Of a stretch of DNA of 64,000 bases, positions 45,020-53,525 are shown piece by piece (the stretch's first letter is position 1; every line of letters begins with the position of its first letter). The stretch is from contig NZ_JFHN01000045.1 in the NCBI RefSeq assembly GCF_000590885.1, positions 186,001 to 250,000 of the forward strand, given 5' to 3'. The notes beneath the pieces were generated by a model, which had not been told where the DNA came from, ran no database searches, and was given only the letters and a program-made list of their open reading frames with translations. The position numbers and the translations under genes were made by a program. This stretch comes from Erwinia mallotivora. GTDB lineage: Bacteria; Pseudomonadota; Gammaproteobacteria; Enterobacterales; Enterobacteriaceae.

Positions 45020-45816
45020 AACTGGATATTGCTCATAAGACCTGCTTCAGCTATCAGAATCTGGTGAAACAAAGTACCCAGTATCTGCGCCTGACGCCGC
45101 AAAACTCCGTTCATCAGCAGATTCTGTCGTGGGATTTGCTGCTGCCCGCTCAGGCCGTCTGCACCACCGATACCTGGGGTAACGTCCTGCACGTCCTGAC
45201 GCTGGATACGCCGCACCAGTCTATCGAAATTGAGGCGCGTGGCGTGGTGGAGATCCTCGATGAGGGCGATAGCGCACCGGACCCGGACAACGCGATATCG
45301 CCGCTGGTATTTTTGCGTGTCACCCGGTTGACTCAGCCCGACCAGGCGATTCGTGAGTTTGCTCAGCGTTACTATCGTGCAGAAGCGCCGCTGGCCAGTC
45401 TTGAGCGCTTAATGGGGGAACTGTTGCTCAAAATGCCCTGGCAGCCGGGCAGTACGATGGTCACGGATACGGCGGCAAAAGTGTTTGCCGCTGGCACCGG
45501 GGTTTGTCAGGATCACAGCCACGTGTTTCTCGCCTGTTGCCGCAGCCTGAATATCCCGGCTCGCTATGTCAGTGGATATCTTTATACTGATGCCGTTGAA
45601 CATGTGGCAACCCATGCCTGGGTTGAAGCCTGGGTGGATGGCAGCTGGCACAGTTTTGATATTACCAATAATACGCGCAGCACCCGACAGCATCTGAAAC
45701 TGGCCGTCGGCGTCGATTACATGGATGCCTGCCCGGTCAGAGGGGTACGTCTGGGGGGCGGAAGTGAAGATATGCTGGCCGTGGCGGCGGTACAACTGAT
45801 TAATTCGCAACAGTAA
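45016..45816 (+). CDS. Transglutaminase-like cysteine peptidase
   Basis: 266 residues. An N-terminal beta domain (about 1-85; bacterial transglutaminase-like N-region) is followed by the transglutaminase core with the triad Cys in GTGVCQDHSHVFLACCRSLNIPARYVSGY (Cys about 162), His in ATHAWVEAW and Asp in HSFDITNN. It is predicted to hydrolyse or cross-link an amide bond, possibly one made by the ATP-grasp partner. Confidence 0.9.
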   Translation: MKLDIAHKTCFSYQNLVKQSTQYLRLTPQNSVHQQILSWDLLLPAQAVCTTDTWGNVLHVLTLDTPHQSIEIEARGVVEILDEGDSAPDPDNAISPLVFLRVTRLTQPDQAIREFAQRYYRAEAPLASLERLMGELLLKMPWQPGSTMVTDTAAKVFAAGTGVCQDHSHVFLACCRSLNIPARYVSGYLYTDAVEHVATHAWVEAWVDGSWHSFDITNNTRSTRQHLKLAVGVDYMDACPVRGVRLGGGSEDMLAVAAVQLINSQQ

Positions 45817-45977
45817 GAGCTTTCAGCCAGGCGTGTGTTGTTGCCGCCTGTCTGAATACCGACAGCGCATCACCACCGGCTCTGCGGGCAGTATCCCGGA
45901 TGGGCAGCGTTGCCGCTCAGCAGAATGGCAGATAACACCGCCTGGCAGAACAGGCACTTAATTTAACCGGGCTAACT

Positions 45978-46688
45978 ATGACTTACTGTGTGGCAATGCG
46001 TTTATCGTCAGGGATGATTTTTGTTTCTGACTCCCGTACCAACGCGGGGGTTGACCATATCTCGTCATTCCGCAAACTGCATGTTTTTCAGCAGGATGAT
46101 GAGCGCACACTGGTGCTACAAAGCGCAGGCAACCTGGCGACCACCCAAAGCGCCCTCAGTCTGCTGCGACGAAGCTGCGAAGATGCTGAAAAACCCAATC
46201 TGATGAGCTGTACCAGCATGTATGATGTCGCGCTGTTGGTGGGGGAAACGCTGCGGGAAGTGATCAAACGAGACGGTGAGGAATTTGGCGGCACATTGAT
46301 GCTTGGCGGGCAGATCAAAGGTGAGGAGCCGCGGCTGTTTCAGATCTATCCGCAGGGTAATTTCATTGAGGCCAGCACCGACACGCCCTATTTTCAGATT
46401 GGTGAGAGCAAGTACGGTAAGCCGATCATTGACCGGGTGCTACGCTTCGATACGCCATTGGATCAGGCCATGCAATGTGCACTGATCTCAATGGACTCCA
46501 CGCTGGCCAGTAATATCTCCGTCGGGCTGCCGCTGGACGTGATGATGTATCACAGCAACAGTTTTAGTGCAGCCCAGCAGTATCATCTGACCGATAAGCA
46601 TCCCTATTTCTCACAAATCCGTCAGCTGTGGAGCGCTGGTCTGCTCAGCGTTTTTGCCCGGTTGCCGCCACTTGAACTTGATGAATAA
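45978..46688 (+). CDS. Anbu proteasome-type peptidase (BPH)
   Basis: A 236-residue proteasome beta-subunit-fold protein of the Anbu family. The N-terminus MTYCVA places Thr2 as the nucleophile without a propeptide. SSGMIFVSDSRTNAGVDHISSFRKLH contains the catalytic Asp and Lys equivalents, and GGQIKGEEPRLFQIYPQGNF is typical. Anbu forms helical or ring assemblies, and activity is disputed. Its place 160 bp after the transglutaminase completes the known four-gene association. Confidence 0.9.
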   Translation: MTYCVAMRLSSGMIFVSDSRTNAGVDHISSFRKLHVFQQDDERTLVLQSAGNLATTQSALSLLRRSCEDAEKPNLMSCTSMYDVALLVGETLREVIKRDGEEFGGTLMLGGQIKGEEPRLFQIYPQGNFIEASTDTPYFQIGESKYGKPIIDRVLRFDTPLDQAMQCALISMDSTLASNISVGLPLDVMMYHSNSFSAAQQYHLTDKHPYFSQIRQLWSAGLLSVFARLPPLELDE

Positions 46689-46802
46689 CCTTCTCCAGGC
46701 AGGCAGCAGGCACGGTATCCCTTTCGTGCCGGCGACGTTTAATGGCGGTGATGGCAGAAGAGGGATCGTTTTCTGCTGATCGGGCCGGGCCACCGACAAA
46801 AA

Positions 46803-46825
46803 GATACCGGCAGGTCGCCGGTATC
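46803..46825 (-). terminator. Leftward intrinsic terminator without an assigned gene
   Basis: A perfect 9-bp stem GATACCGGC / GCCGGTATC with a 5-nt loop. On the minus strand it is followed by TTTTTGTC. No leftward gene precedes it for at least 5 kb, since btsT points right; it could end a small RNA or an antisense transcript. Confidence 0.6.
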
Positions 46826-47131
46826 AAAAACAAATCCAATAATGAAAACACTACAGGTCCACTTAAGATACTAATTAAGAATAATTTTTCTTCCATGCGT
46901 TTAATCTTAAATATTTCTAATAGAAAATTGTCAGCAACGTTTTTCATCCGCCACGCGCAATCTGAGTTAATACTGACCGCAATAAAGCTGCCACTAAAGG
47001 TATTCCTCTCTCGTGAAAAAGAATTCGATCATCGTCTTACTGAAGTAACAGGGGGGATACGCGTTTTTTCTTAAGCTTTTGCCGTTAATTACAACCAGGG
47101 ATAATTAAAGAAATCTGCTTTAATTCCGCTG

Positions 47132-47153
47132 CAATTTGCGCTCGATCACAATC
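47132..47153. promoter_or_regulatory. CRP-like site upstream of btsT
   Basis: A 22-mer with the right half exact (GATCACA) and a weak left half (TTTGC for TGTGA), 15 of 22 to consensus, about 205 bp before the btsT start. E. coli btsT is under cAMP-CRP control. Confidence 0.45.
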
Positions 47154-47165
47154 TCTCACACCTGA

Positions 47166-47213
47166 ACCGCTGGCAGCGGCTCACTACCGCTTAATACGCA
47201 GATTTACCGCTCA
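47166..47213 (+). promoter_or_regulatory. Triple BtsR half-site upstream of btsT
   Basis: Three direct repeats at 20-bp steps: ACCGCTGG (47166), ACCGCTTA (47186) and ACCGCTCA (47206). The latter two fit the known E. coli BtsR (YehT) motif ACC(G/A)CT(C/T)A in tandem. Adjacent BtsR is encoded in the same region, which supports the call. Confidence 0.78.
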
Positions 47214-47357
47214 GCGATTTATTTCCCCGACAATATTAAAAATTGGTCAACATGGCTGCTGCTCCGGATGGCCAGTTCTTCCCTGAACCATTCATTTAGC
47301 TGCCGACCGGACAGGATTGCAGTTTGTCTTTCACTCTGACATCAGGCATGACGCATC

Positions 47358-49508
47358 ATGATCAAAAAAAGACTCAAACATCTTCCGTGGGCCATTCTCG
47401 GCATTATCGGCGCCTTTTGTCTGGCGACAGTTGCGTTGCGCCGGGGCGAGCACGTCAGCGCATTGTGGATTGTCGTGGCCTCGGTTTCGGTCTATCTGGT
47501 GGCTTATCGCTATTACAGCCTCTATATCGCACAAAAAGTGATGCGGCTGGATGCCACGCGCGCGACCCCGGCTGTGCTCAATAACGACGGGCTGAATTAC
47601 GTCCCAACCAACAAATTTGTCCTGTTTGGACATCATTTTGCTGCCATTGCGGGGGCGGGGCCATTAGTGGGGCCGGTGCTGGCTGCGCAAATGGGCTATC
47701 TGCCCGGGGTGCTCTGGCTGCTGGCCGGGGTGGTGGTGGCCGGAGCGGTACAGGATTTTATGGTGCTGTTTATCTCTTCGCGTCGTAACGGTGCCTCGCT
47801 TGGCGAGATGGTAAAAGAAGAAATGGGGCCGGTGCCGGGCACTATCGCACTGTTCGGCTGCTTTATTATTATGATTATCATCCTCGCCGTACTGGCACTG
47901 ATCGTGGTGAAAGCGCTGGCTGAAAGTCCCTGGGGCGTGTTTACCGTCTGTTCTACCGTTCCCATTGCGCTGTTTATGGGCATTTATATGCGCTTTATCC
48001 GGCCCGGTCGGGTGGGGGAAGTCTCGGTTATTGGCATCATTCTGCTGGTGGCATCCATCTGGTTTGGCGGCGTGATTGCGCACGATCCTTACTGGGGGCC
48101 GGCTCTCACCTTCAAAGATACCACCATCACCTTTACGCTGATTGGTTATGCATTTGTCTCCGCCCTGCTGCCGGTCTGGTTGATCCTGGCACCACGCGAT
48201 TATCTGGCGACCTTCCTGAAAATTGGTGTGATTGTCGGACTGGCGCTGGGGATTGTTCTGCTTAACCCCGATCTGAAAATGCCAGCGCTAACGCAGTATA
48301 TCGATGGCAGCGGTCCGTTATGGAAAGGCGCGCTCTTTCCGTTCCTGTTTATTACCATTGCCTGTGGCGCGGTTTCTGGTTTTCATGCGCTGATTGCCTC
48401 CGGTACGACACCCAAACTACTGGCTTTTGAAACTGAAGCGCGCTTCATCGGCTACGGAGCGATGCTGATGGAGTCTTTTGTGGCGGTGATGGCGCTGGTG
48501 GCGGCCGCCATTATTGAACCGGGGCTCTATTTTGCGATGAACACGCCGCCAGCCGCTCTGGGGATAACCATGCCGAATCTGCATGAACTGGGGGGAAGCA
48601 ACGCACCGGCAATCATGGCACAGTTGCATGACGTGACGGCGCATGCGGCGGCAACGGTCAGTGCCTGGGGGTTTGTTATTTCACCCGATCAAATTCTGCA
48701 AACCGCCAGAGACATTGGTGAGCCATCGGTTCTGAACCGTGCGGGCGGTGCGCCGACGCTGGCGGTGGGGATTGCGATGGTGTTTAACAAAATTCTGCCG
48801 GTAGCGGATATGGGGTTCTGGTATCACTTCGGGATTCTGTTTGAAGCGTTGTTTATCCTGACCGCGCTGGATGCCGGTACGCGGTCCGGTCGCTTTATGT
48901 TGCAGGATCTGCTGGGCAACTTTGTCCCTTTCCTGAAGAAAACCGATTCGCTGATCGCGGGGATCGTTGGCACCGCAGGATGCGTGGGATTGTGGGGATA
49001 TTTGCTGTATCAGGGTGTGGTTGATCCACTGGGCGGAGTAAAAAGCCTGTGGCCGCTGTTTGGTATTTCCAATCAGATGCTGGCGGCGGTTGCGCTGGTG
49101 CTGGTGACGGTTATCCTGATCAAAATGAAGCGTACCCGCTATATCTGGGTCACGGTAATCCCGGCATGCTGGTTACTGATTTGTACCACCTGGGCGCTGG
49201 CCGTTAAGCTGTTCAGCCACAGGCCAGAGATGGAAGGTTTTTTCTATATGGCGTCGGAATATAAGACGCGGCTGCTGGCGGGTGGAGACGGGCTGAGCGC
49301 TCAGCAGATTGCTAATATGAATCACATTGTGATTAACAATTACACCAATGCAGCGCTGAGTATTCTGTTCCTGGTGGTGGTTTACAGCATTATTTTCTAC
49401 GGCATTCGTGCTGCTATCCGTGCGGGCCGATCGCCAGAGCGCACCGACAAAGAAACGCCCTATGTCGCCGTCCCGAAAGAAGGTGTGAAAGTTTCTTCCG
49501 GCCACTGA
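47358..49508 (+). CDS. btsT: Pyruvate:proton symporter BtsT
   Basis: A 716-residue CstA-family carrier, identical in length to E. coli BtsT (YjiY) and nearly identical in long stretches, e.g. VASVSVYLVAYRYYSLYIAQ and FGHHFAAIAGAGPLVGP. It has about 18 membrane helices. It imports pyruvate under control of the BtsS/BtsR two-component system, encoded just downstream. It is followed by yjiX in the same operon. Confidence 0.96.
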   Translation: MIKKRLKHLPWAILGIIGAFCLATVALRRGEHVSALWIVVASVSVYLVAYRYYSLYIAQKVMRLDATRATPAVLNNDGLNYVPTNKFVLFGHHFAAIAGAGPLVGPVLAAQMGYLPGVLWLLAGVVVAGAVQDFMVLFISSRRNGASLGEMVKEEMGPVPGTIALFGCFIIMIIILAVLALIVVKALAESPWGVFTVCSTVPIALFMGIYMRFIRPGRVGEVSVIGIILLVASIWFGGVIAHDPYWGPALTFKDTTITFTLIGYAFVSALLPVWLILAPRDYLATFLKIGVIVGLALGIVLLNPDLKMPALTQYIDGSGPLWKGALFPFLFITIACGAVSGFHALIASGTTPKLLAFETEARFIGYGAMLMESFVAVMALVAAAIIEPGLYFAMNTPPAALGITMPNLHELGGSNAPAIMAQLHDVTAHAAATVSAWGFVISPDQILQTARDIGEPSVLNRAGGAPTLAVGIAMVFNKILPVADMGFWYHFGILFEALFILTALDAGTRSGRFMLQDLLGNFVPFLKKTDSLIAGIVGTAGCVGLWGYLLYQGVVDPLGGVKSLWPLFGISNQMLAAVALVLVTVILIKMKRTRYIWVTVIPACWLLICTTWALAVKLFSHRPEMEGFFYMASEYKTRLLAGGDGLSAQQIANMNHIVINNYTNAALSILFLVVVYSIIFYGIRAAIRAGRSPERTDKETPYVAVPKEGVKVSSGH

Positions 49509-49519
49509 GCCCTCTTTCT

Positions 49520-49537
49520 GCCCCACAACGGTGGGGC
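49520..49537 (+). other. Intercistronic hairpin btsT-yjiX
   Basis: A perfect 7-bp stem GCCCCAC / GTGGGGC with a 4-nt loop between btsT and yjiX. It probably stabilises the btsT mRNA or reduces read-through. Confidence 0.5.
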
Positions 49538-49556
49538 CGATCACTCAGGAAAAATT

Positions 49557-49760
49557 ATGTTATTTCATCCAGGTAACATGCGTAAATATGCTGTGCAGGC
49601 GGCCAGAATGCTGGTCGGCATCCCTGATTACGACACCTATGTTCAGCATATGCAGACCCACCATCCGGACCAGCCGGTGATGAGTTACAAAGCGTTTTTT
49701 CGTGAACGACAGCAGGCTCGCTATGGCGGCAACGGCAAGGGCGGGATGCGGTGTTGCTGA
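49557..49760 (+). CDS. yjiX: YbdD/YjiX-family small protein
   Basis: 67 residues, the family always found after CstA/BtsT carriers: [48 protein letters not shown]. Function unknown but tied to peptide/pyruvate carriers. Ribosome site AGGAAAA. Confidence 0.93.
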   Translation: MLFHPGNMRKYAVQAARMLVGIPDYDTYVQHMQTHHPDQPVMSYKAFFRERQQARYGGNGKGGMRCC

Positions 49761-49773
49761 ATGCTGCGCATAG

Positions 49774-49804
49774 CTGCGACCGCCCCTGGAGAGGGCTGTC
49801 GCAG
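49774..49804. terminator. Hairpin between convergent yjiX and btsR
   Basis: Stem CTGCGAC-GCCC with GGGC-GTCGCAG (one mismatch), 7-nt loop. It lies between the two convergent stops. No T-run, so only moderate support. Confidence 0.4.
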
Positions 49805-49817
49805 GGCATCCTGATAT

Positions 49818-50537
49818 TCACAAGCCAATACTTTTCTTCAACGGTTTAAGATAGCGGCGACTTACCGGCACTGTCTGGCCGCTGCGTAACTGCAATTCGG
49901 CCTGGCCATTATCCTGTAAATGAATCTCCTTCAGCTGCGCCATATTGACCAGAAACTGCCGGTGGCAGCGGAGCAGCGGCGTACGGCTTTCCAGCGTGCG
50001 TAATGTCAGCTCGGTCAATCCCTCCTTGCCTTCATTGCTGGTGACCCAGACACCACTGAGGCGACTGCTGACAAAAGCCACATCCTGCATCTGCAACAGA
50101 TAAATACGACTCTGTCCGCTACAGGGGATAAATTGTAAAGGCTGCGGGTTTTCTGGCACCGGGGCAGAAGGGTAACGGTGCTGCTGTTGACGCAGACGGA
50201 CCAGGGTTTTGCTCAGCCGTTCTGCGGCAACCGGTTTTAACAGGTAATCGAAAGCATGTTCTTCAAATGCCTTTATCGCGTACTCTTCAAATGCGGTGAG
50301 AAACACAATCGAGGGTCGATGGCCGTCATCTAACATGCTGACCATCTCCAGACCATTAATACGTGGCATCTGAATATCCAGAAACAGCACGTCGGGTTTC
50401 AGCCGGTTAACCGCGCCAATTGCCTCTATCGCATTTGCACATTCGCTGACGATGCTAATATCCTGCTCGGCCTGCAACATCAGGCGCAGGTTTTCTCTTG
50501 CCAGCGGTTCGTCATCAACAATCACGGCTCTCAGCAT
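49818..50537 (-). CDS. btsR: Response regulator BtsR (YehT)
   Basis: A 239-residue LytTR response regulator, same length as E. coli BtsR. The receiver domain has acidic residues DDEP near the N-terminus, phospho-Asp in [11 protein letters not shown] and Lys in LLKPV. The C-terminal LytTR DNA-binding domain contains [24 protein letters not shown] 50537 overlaps the btsS stop by 7 bp, as expected for a coupled operon. It activates btsT in response to pyruvate. Confidence 0.95.
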   Translation of the reverse strand: MLRAVIVDDEPLARENLRLMLQAEQDISIVSECANAIEAIGAVNRLKPDVLFLDIQMPRINGLEMVSMLDDGHRPSIVFLTAFEEYAIKAFEEHAFDYLLKPVAAERLSKTLVRLRQQQHRYPSAPVPENPQPLQFIPCSGQSRIYLLQMQDVAFVSSRLSGVWVTSNEGKEGLTELTLRTLESRTPLLRCHRQFLVNMAQLKEIHLQDNGQAELQLRSGQTVPVSRRYLKPLKKSIGL

Positions 50538-52216
50538 GTTTCCTCCAGCGGCAGTTGCAGGCTGATGCGGGTGAACTGGTCCTGCTGGCAATGGACACTG
50601 ATGCCACAGGCGTCTCCGAACTGTGCCCGTAAACGTTTATCCACCAGGCTCATGCCCAGTCCGGATACCTCTTTTGCTGGCTGATAAAGTCCCGCATTAT
50701 CTTCAATAGTCAGAATCAGACGATCCTTTTCCTGGTGCGCTTCGATCAAAATTTCTCCTTTGTCCGGCAGCTGCGATGTGCCGTGTTTTATGGCATTTTC
50801 AACAATCGGTTGCAGGCTGAAAGCAGGAAGCCGGTAGTGTGAAAGTGCGCACGGGATCTGCATCCTGACGGTAAGAAGTGACTGAAAGCGGGCTTTTTCA
50901 ATTTGCAGATAGGCATTTACATGCTCAATTTCATCGGCCAGGGTAACAATTTGCGAGGGACGCTTAAGATTTTTACGAAAGAAGGTCGACAGATCCTGCA
51001 CCAGCTGCCCGGCCTGCTGCCGATCGCGGCGGATCACTGCCAGTAACGTATTCAACGCGTTAAATAAAAAATGGGGATTCACCTGGGCATGCAGCAGCTG
51101 AATTTCGGCCTGTGCCAGCAGGGCTTTCTGTTGCTCATATTTACCTGCAAGAATTTGTGCGGAAAGTAACTGAGCTATCCCTTCTCCCAACGTACGATTG
51201 ATGGAGCTGAACAGACAGTTTCTGGCTTCATACAGTTTAATGGTGCCGATGACCCGCTGATTTTCACCACGCAACGGGATAACCAACGTTGAACCCAGTT
51301 CGCAACCGGGATGAATCGAACAGCGGTAGGGGATCTCATGACCATCGGCATAGACAACCTGCCCACTCTCAATGGCGCGCAGGGTACAGGCTGATGAGAT
51401 CTCTTTTCCGGGCAGGTGATGATCATCACCTGTTCCGGTAAAAGCCAGTAACTTTTCCCGATCGGTGATGGCAACGGCGCCTGTTTTCAGCTCTGAATAG
51501 AGAACCTGCGCCACTTTCAGGCTGTTTTCTTCATTGAACCCCTGGCGAAGAATACCTTCAGTGGAAGCCGCAACCTTAAGCGCAACGGCAGAGAAAGCGG
51601 AAGTGTATTTTTCGAACATAGCCCGCTTATCCAGCAGGATACGCATAAACATGGCAGCCCCCAGAGAGTTGGTCACGGTCATCGGCACAATAATGCTTTG
51701 TACCAGATGCAGTGCATCCTGAAATGGTCTGGCAATCATCAGGATGATCACCATTTGAACCAGTTCGGCCAACAGCGTCACTACCCCGGCGATCAGCGGA
51801 CTTAATATTTTGTCGCTGCGCCCGGCTTTGATAAGCCAGCTGTGCATCAGGCCACCCAGCAGTCCCTCGGCAATAGTGGAAATCATGCAGCTGACCGCTG
51901 TCATGCCACCGAGAGAAAAGCGGTGCAGTCCGCCTGTTAATCCCACCAGAGCGCCCACGACCGGCCCGCCCAGCAGTCCACCGATGACGGCACCAATAGC
52001 ACGTGTATTCGCAAGTGAACCCTCGATATGCAGGCTCAGATAAGTACCCAGAATGCAAAAAACAGAGAAGGTGATATAGCAAAGCAGCTTATGCGGCAGG
52101 CGAACGGTAACCTGCATCAGAGGCGTGAACAGCCGGGTTTTACTCATCAACCAGGCAATAACCAGAAAAACACACATCTGTTGTAGCAGCAGTAATACCA
52201 GATCAACGTTATACAT
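50531..52216 (-). CDS. btsS: Sensor kinase BtsS (YehU)
   Basis: A 561-residue LytS-type histidine kinase, same length as E. coli BtsS. The N-terminal 5TM-5TMR_LYT membrane sensor (about 1-200) is followed by a GAF domain (about 225-345), the His_kinase phospho-acceptor [18 protein letters not shown], and the ATPase motifs VENAIKHG and [11 protein letters not shown]. It is a high-affinity pyruvate sensor in E. coli. It is encoded upstream of btsR and opposite btsT-yjiX. Confidence 0.95.
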   Translation of the reverse strand: MYNVDLVLLLLQQMCVFLVIAWLMSKTRLFTPLMQVTVRLPHKLLCYITFSVFCILGTYLSLHIEGSLANTRAIGAVIGGLLGGPVVGALVGLTGGLHRFSLGGMTAVSCMISTIAEGLLGGLMHSWLIKAGRSDKILSPLIAGVVTLLAELVQMVIILMIARPFQDALHLVQSIIVPMTVTNSLGAAMFMRILLDKRAMFEKYTSAFSAVALKVAASTEGILRQGFNEENSLKVAQVLYSELKTGAVAITDREKLLAFTGTGDDHHLPGKEISSACTLRAIESGQVVYADGHEIPYRCSIHPGCELGSTLVIPLRGENQRVIGTIKLYEARNCLFSSINRTLGEGIAQLLSAQILAGKYEQQKALLAQAEIQLLHAQVNPHFLFNALNTLLAVIRRDRQQAGQLVQDLSTFFRKNLKRPSQIVTLADEIEHVNAYLQIEKARFQSLLTVRMQIPCALSHYRLPAFSLQPIVENAIKHGTSQLPDKGEILIEAHQEKDRLILTIEDNAGLYQPAKEVSGLGMSLVDKRLRAQFGDACGISVHCQQDQFTRISLQLPLEETC

Positions 52217-52557
52217 TTCCGTCGTCCCACTTTCCCGAAAGACGAAACATACGCTGAAACCGACGGAAATTGTGCAGACAGCGGCATTAAAATGTTAAAT
52301 CGTGATCTCCCTCCCTTATCGCCTCCCTGATTATTGTCGGGGGTACAATTTTTCTGAAGACGCTACTCAAAAAATGACTAACCTTTTGCCTTGCAACGAT
52401 TTTTTGTCTGGCAACCCCGTCAATTCTGCTAACGTAATTTCCTGCTGGAAAGGGAATCTGATGTTGCCGTTGGCAATTGTTCAGAAACAAAGGGCGATAA
52501 ATTTGACTTGTTGACACCCGTCAACAGATTGAGTAATGTACAGGAAAAGTAGAGATT
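52217..52557. other. Divergent region between btsS and the TA-like pair
   Basis: 341 bp. It holds the btsSR promoter side and, at its right end, a strong promoter/operator for the following pair. No gene seen. Confidence 0.5.
52509..52539 (+). promoter_or_regulatory. Promoter with overlapping palindromic operator
   Basis: -35 TTGACA (52511-52516, perfect) and -10 TAATGT (52534-52539) with a 17-bp spacer. A perfect inverted repeat TGTTGAC-ACCC-GTCAACA (52509-52526) covers the -35. This is the layout of an autoregulated toxin-antitoxin or repressor operon. Confidence 0.75.
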
Positions 52558-52794
52558 ATGAGCAGGAAGCATAAGAACAGGCAGATACAACAGGCCATTG
52601 AATTCGCAACAGATAATGGCTGGATACTGATCGCAGCCGGAAAATCGGCACACTGTTTTGCCAAACTCCGCTGTGGGGTTCCCGGTCATCAGGAGCACAT
52701 GATGAGCATCTGGTCAACGCCGGGTAATCCGCTAAATCATGCAAAGCAGATTGTCAGGAAGGTCTGCCAGTGTACGCCGGTAAGGACAAACTGA
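52558..52794 (+). CDS. HicA-like small protein (putative toxin)
   Basis: 78 residues: a short basic N-terminus, an AIEFATDNGW helix-strand start, a histidine in GKSAHCFAKLRC, and a conserved-looking SIWSTPGNPLNHAKQIVRKVCQC end. The single dsRBD-like fold with a Gly-x-x-His segment resembles HicA-type mRNA interferases, with two extra cysteines. It is expressed from the operator-controlled promoter 19 bp upstream. A partner with a HicB-like N-terminal part and DNA-binding domain follows after 75 bp. Confidence 0.6.
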   Translation: MSRKHKNRQIQQAIEFATDNGWILIAAGKSAHCFAKLRCGVPGHQEHMMSIWSTPGNPLNHAKQIVRKVCQCTPVRTN

Positions 52795-52869
52795 ATTGCC
52801 GGAAAAAATGACGAAACGACAGAAACCAACTGTCGTTGATAACAGGTGAGCCAGGGCTGGAGGATAAAT

Positions 52870-53448
52870 ATGATGCTATGGAATTTCACATTGGTACTGT
52901 CGGGAGTGACGTCATCGACACCAAAACTGGAAGATGCTTTGTTTGCGGCGGGTTGTGATGATGCATTGATCTGTTTTTATGGCACGGCGGTTTATCTGGA
53001 GTTCGACCGTGAAGCCGTCACACTGAACGCGGCAATCTCCAGTGCAATCCGCAATATCGAAGAAGCCGGAATCGGGGCGATGGTCGGGTCTGTAGACTCC
53101 ACCCTCGTCGGGCTGAGTGATATTGCGGAACTGACAAAACTTTCCCGCCAGGCTGTTGCGCTACTTAAAGATGGGGCGCGGGGTAAAGGCGACTTCCCCA
53201 ATCCAATCCATCGGATTAAAGGGCAATCGCCGCTGTGGAGTTGGGCCGAAGTGGCGGAGTGGCTGGTGATGAGTGGCCGTATGGCAGCAGATAATCCGTT
53301 GGTGACTAATGCTCGTGAGCTGGAACAATGGAATCTGGCTTTACGTCTTCGGGCTTCAAAAGCCTCTTTGCAAGTTGATGAAAGAGTACAGTTTCTGGCT
53401 GGTTCACCCGCTCTTGCTGCCAACTTATGCCATCAGCAGCAGATGTAA
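52870..53448 (+). CDS. HicB-like / helix-turn-helix protein (putative antitoxin and repressor)
   Basis: 192 residues. An N-terminal alpha/beta half (about 1-68, FDREAVTLNAAISSAIRNIEEAGI) is compatible with a HicB-type fold. A winged helix-turn-helix follows (about 72-130, LVGLSDIAELTKLSRQAVALLKDG ... WSWAEVAEWL), MerR/AlpA-like, and then a helical tail. It probably binds the palindrome at 52509-52526. ATG 52870 is chosen over a GTG eight codons upstream because GGAGG lies six bases before it. Confidence 0.6.
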   Translation: MMLWNFTLVLSGVTSSTPKLEDALFAAGCDDALICFYGTAVYLEFDREAVTLNAAISSAIRNIEEAGIGAMVGSVDSTLVGLSDIAELTKLSRQAVALLKDGARGKGDFPNPIHRIKGQSPLWSWAEVAEWLVMSGRMAADNPLVTNARELEQWNLALRLRASKASLQVDERVQFLAGSPALAANLCHQQQM

Positions 53449-53525
53449 TCATCTTTATCCCGTAACCTGTCTGCCATGAAATCTTCATCCGGGCTGTTTA
53501 GTGTCGCGACAAAACGCCCGGAGAA

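Larger units (their letters stand above)
46689..47357. other. Intergenic region before btsT
   Basis: 669 bp. A weak hairpin (GGCACG / CGTGCC, 46709-46730) may end anbu. 46830-47110 is AT-rich without a convincing gene on either strand. The right part holds CRP-like and BtsR sites of btsT. A leftward terminator with no leftward gene before it is listed separately. Confidence 0.5.

Noticed and set aside
46645-46947. 100-codon minus-strand ORF overlapping the end of anbu
   Set aside because: It runs through the leftward terminator and into the 3' end of anbu; only the first part looks protein-like.
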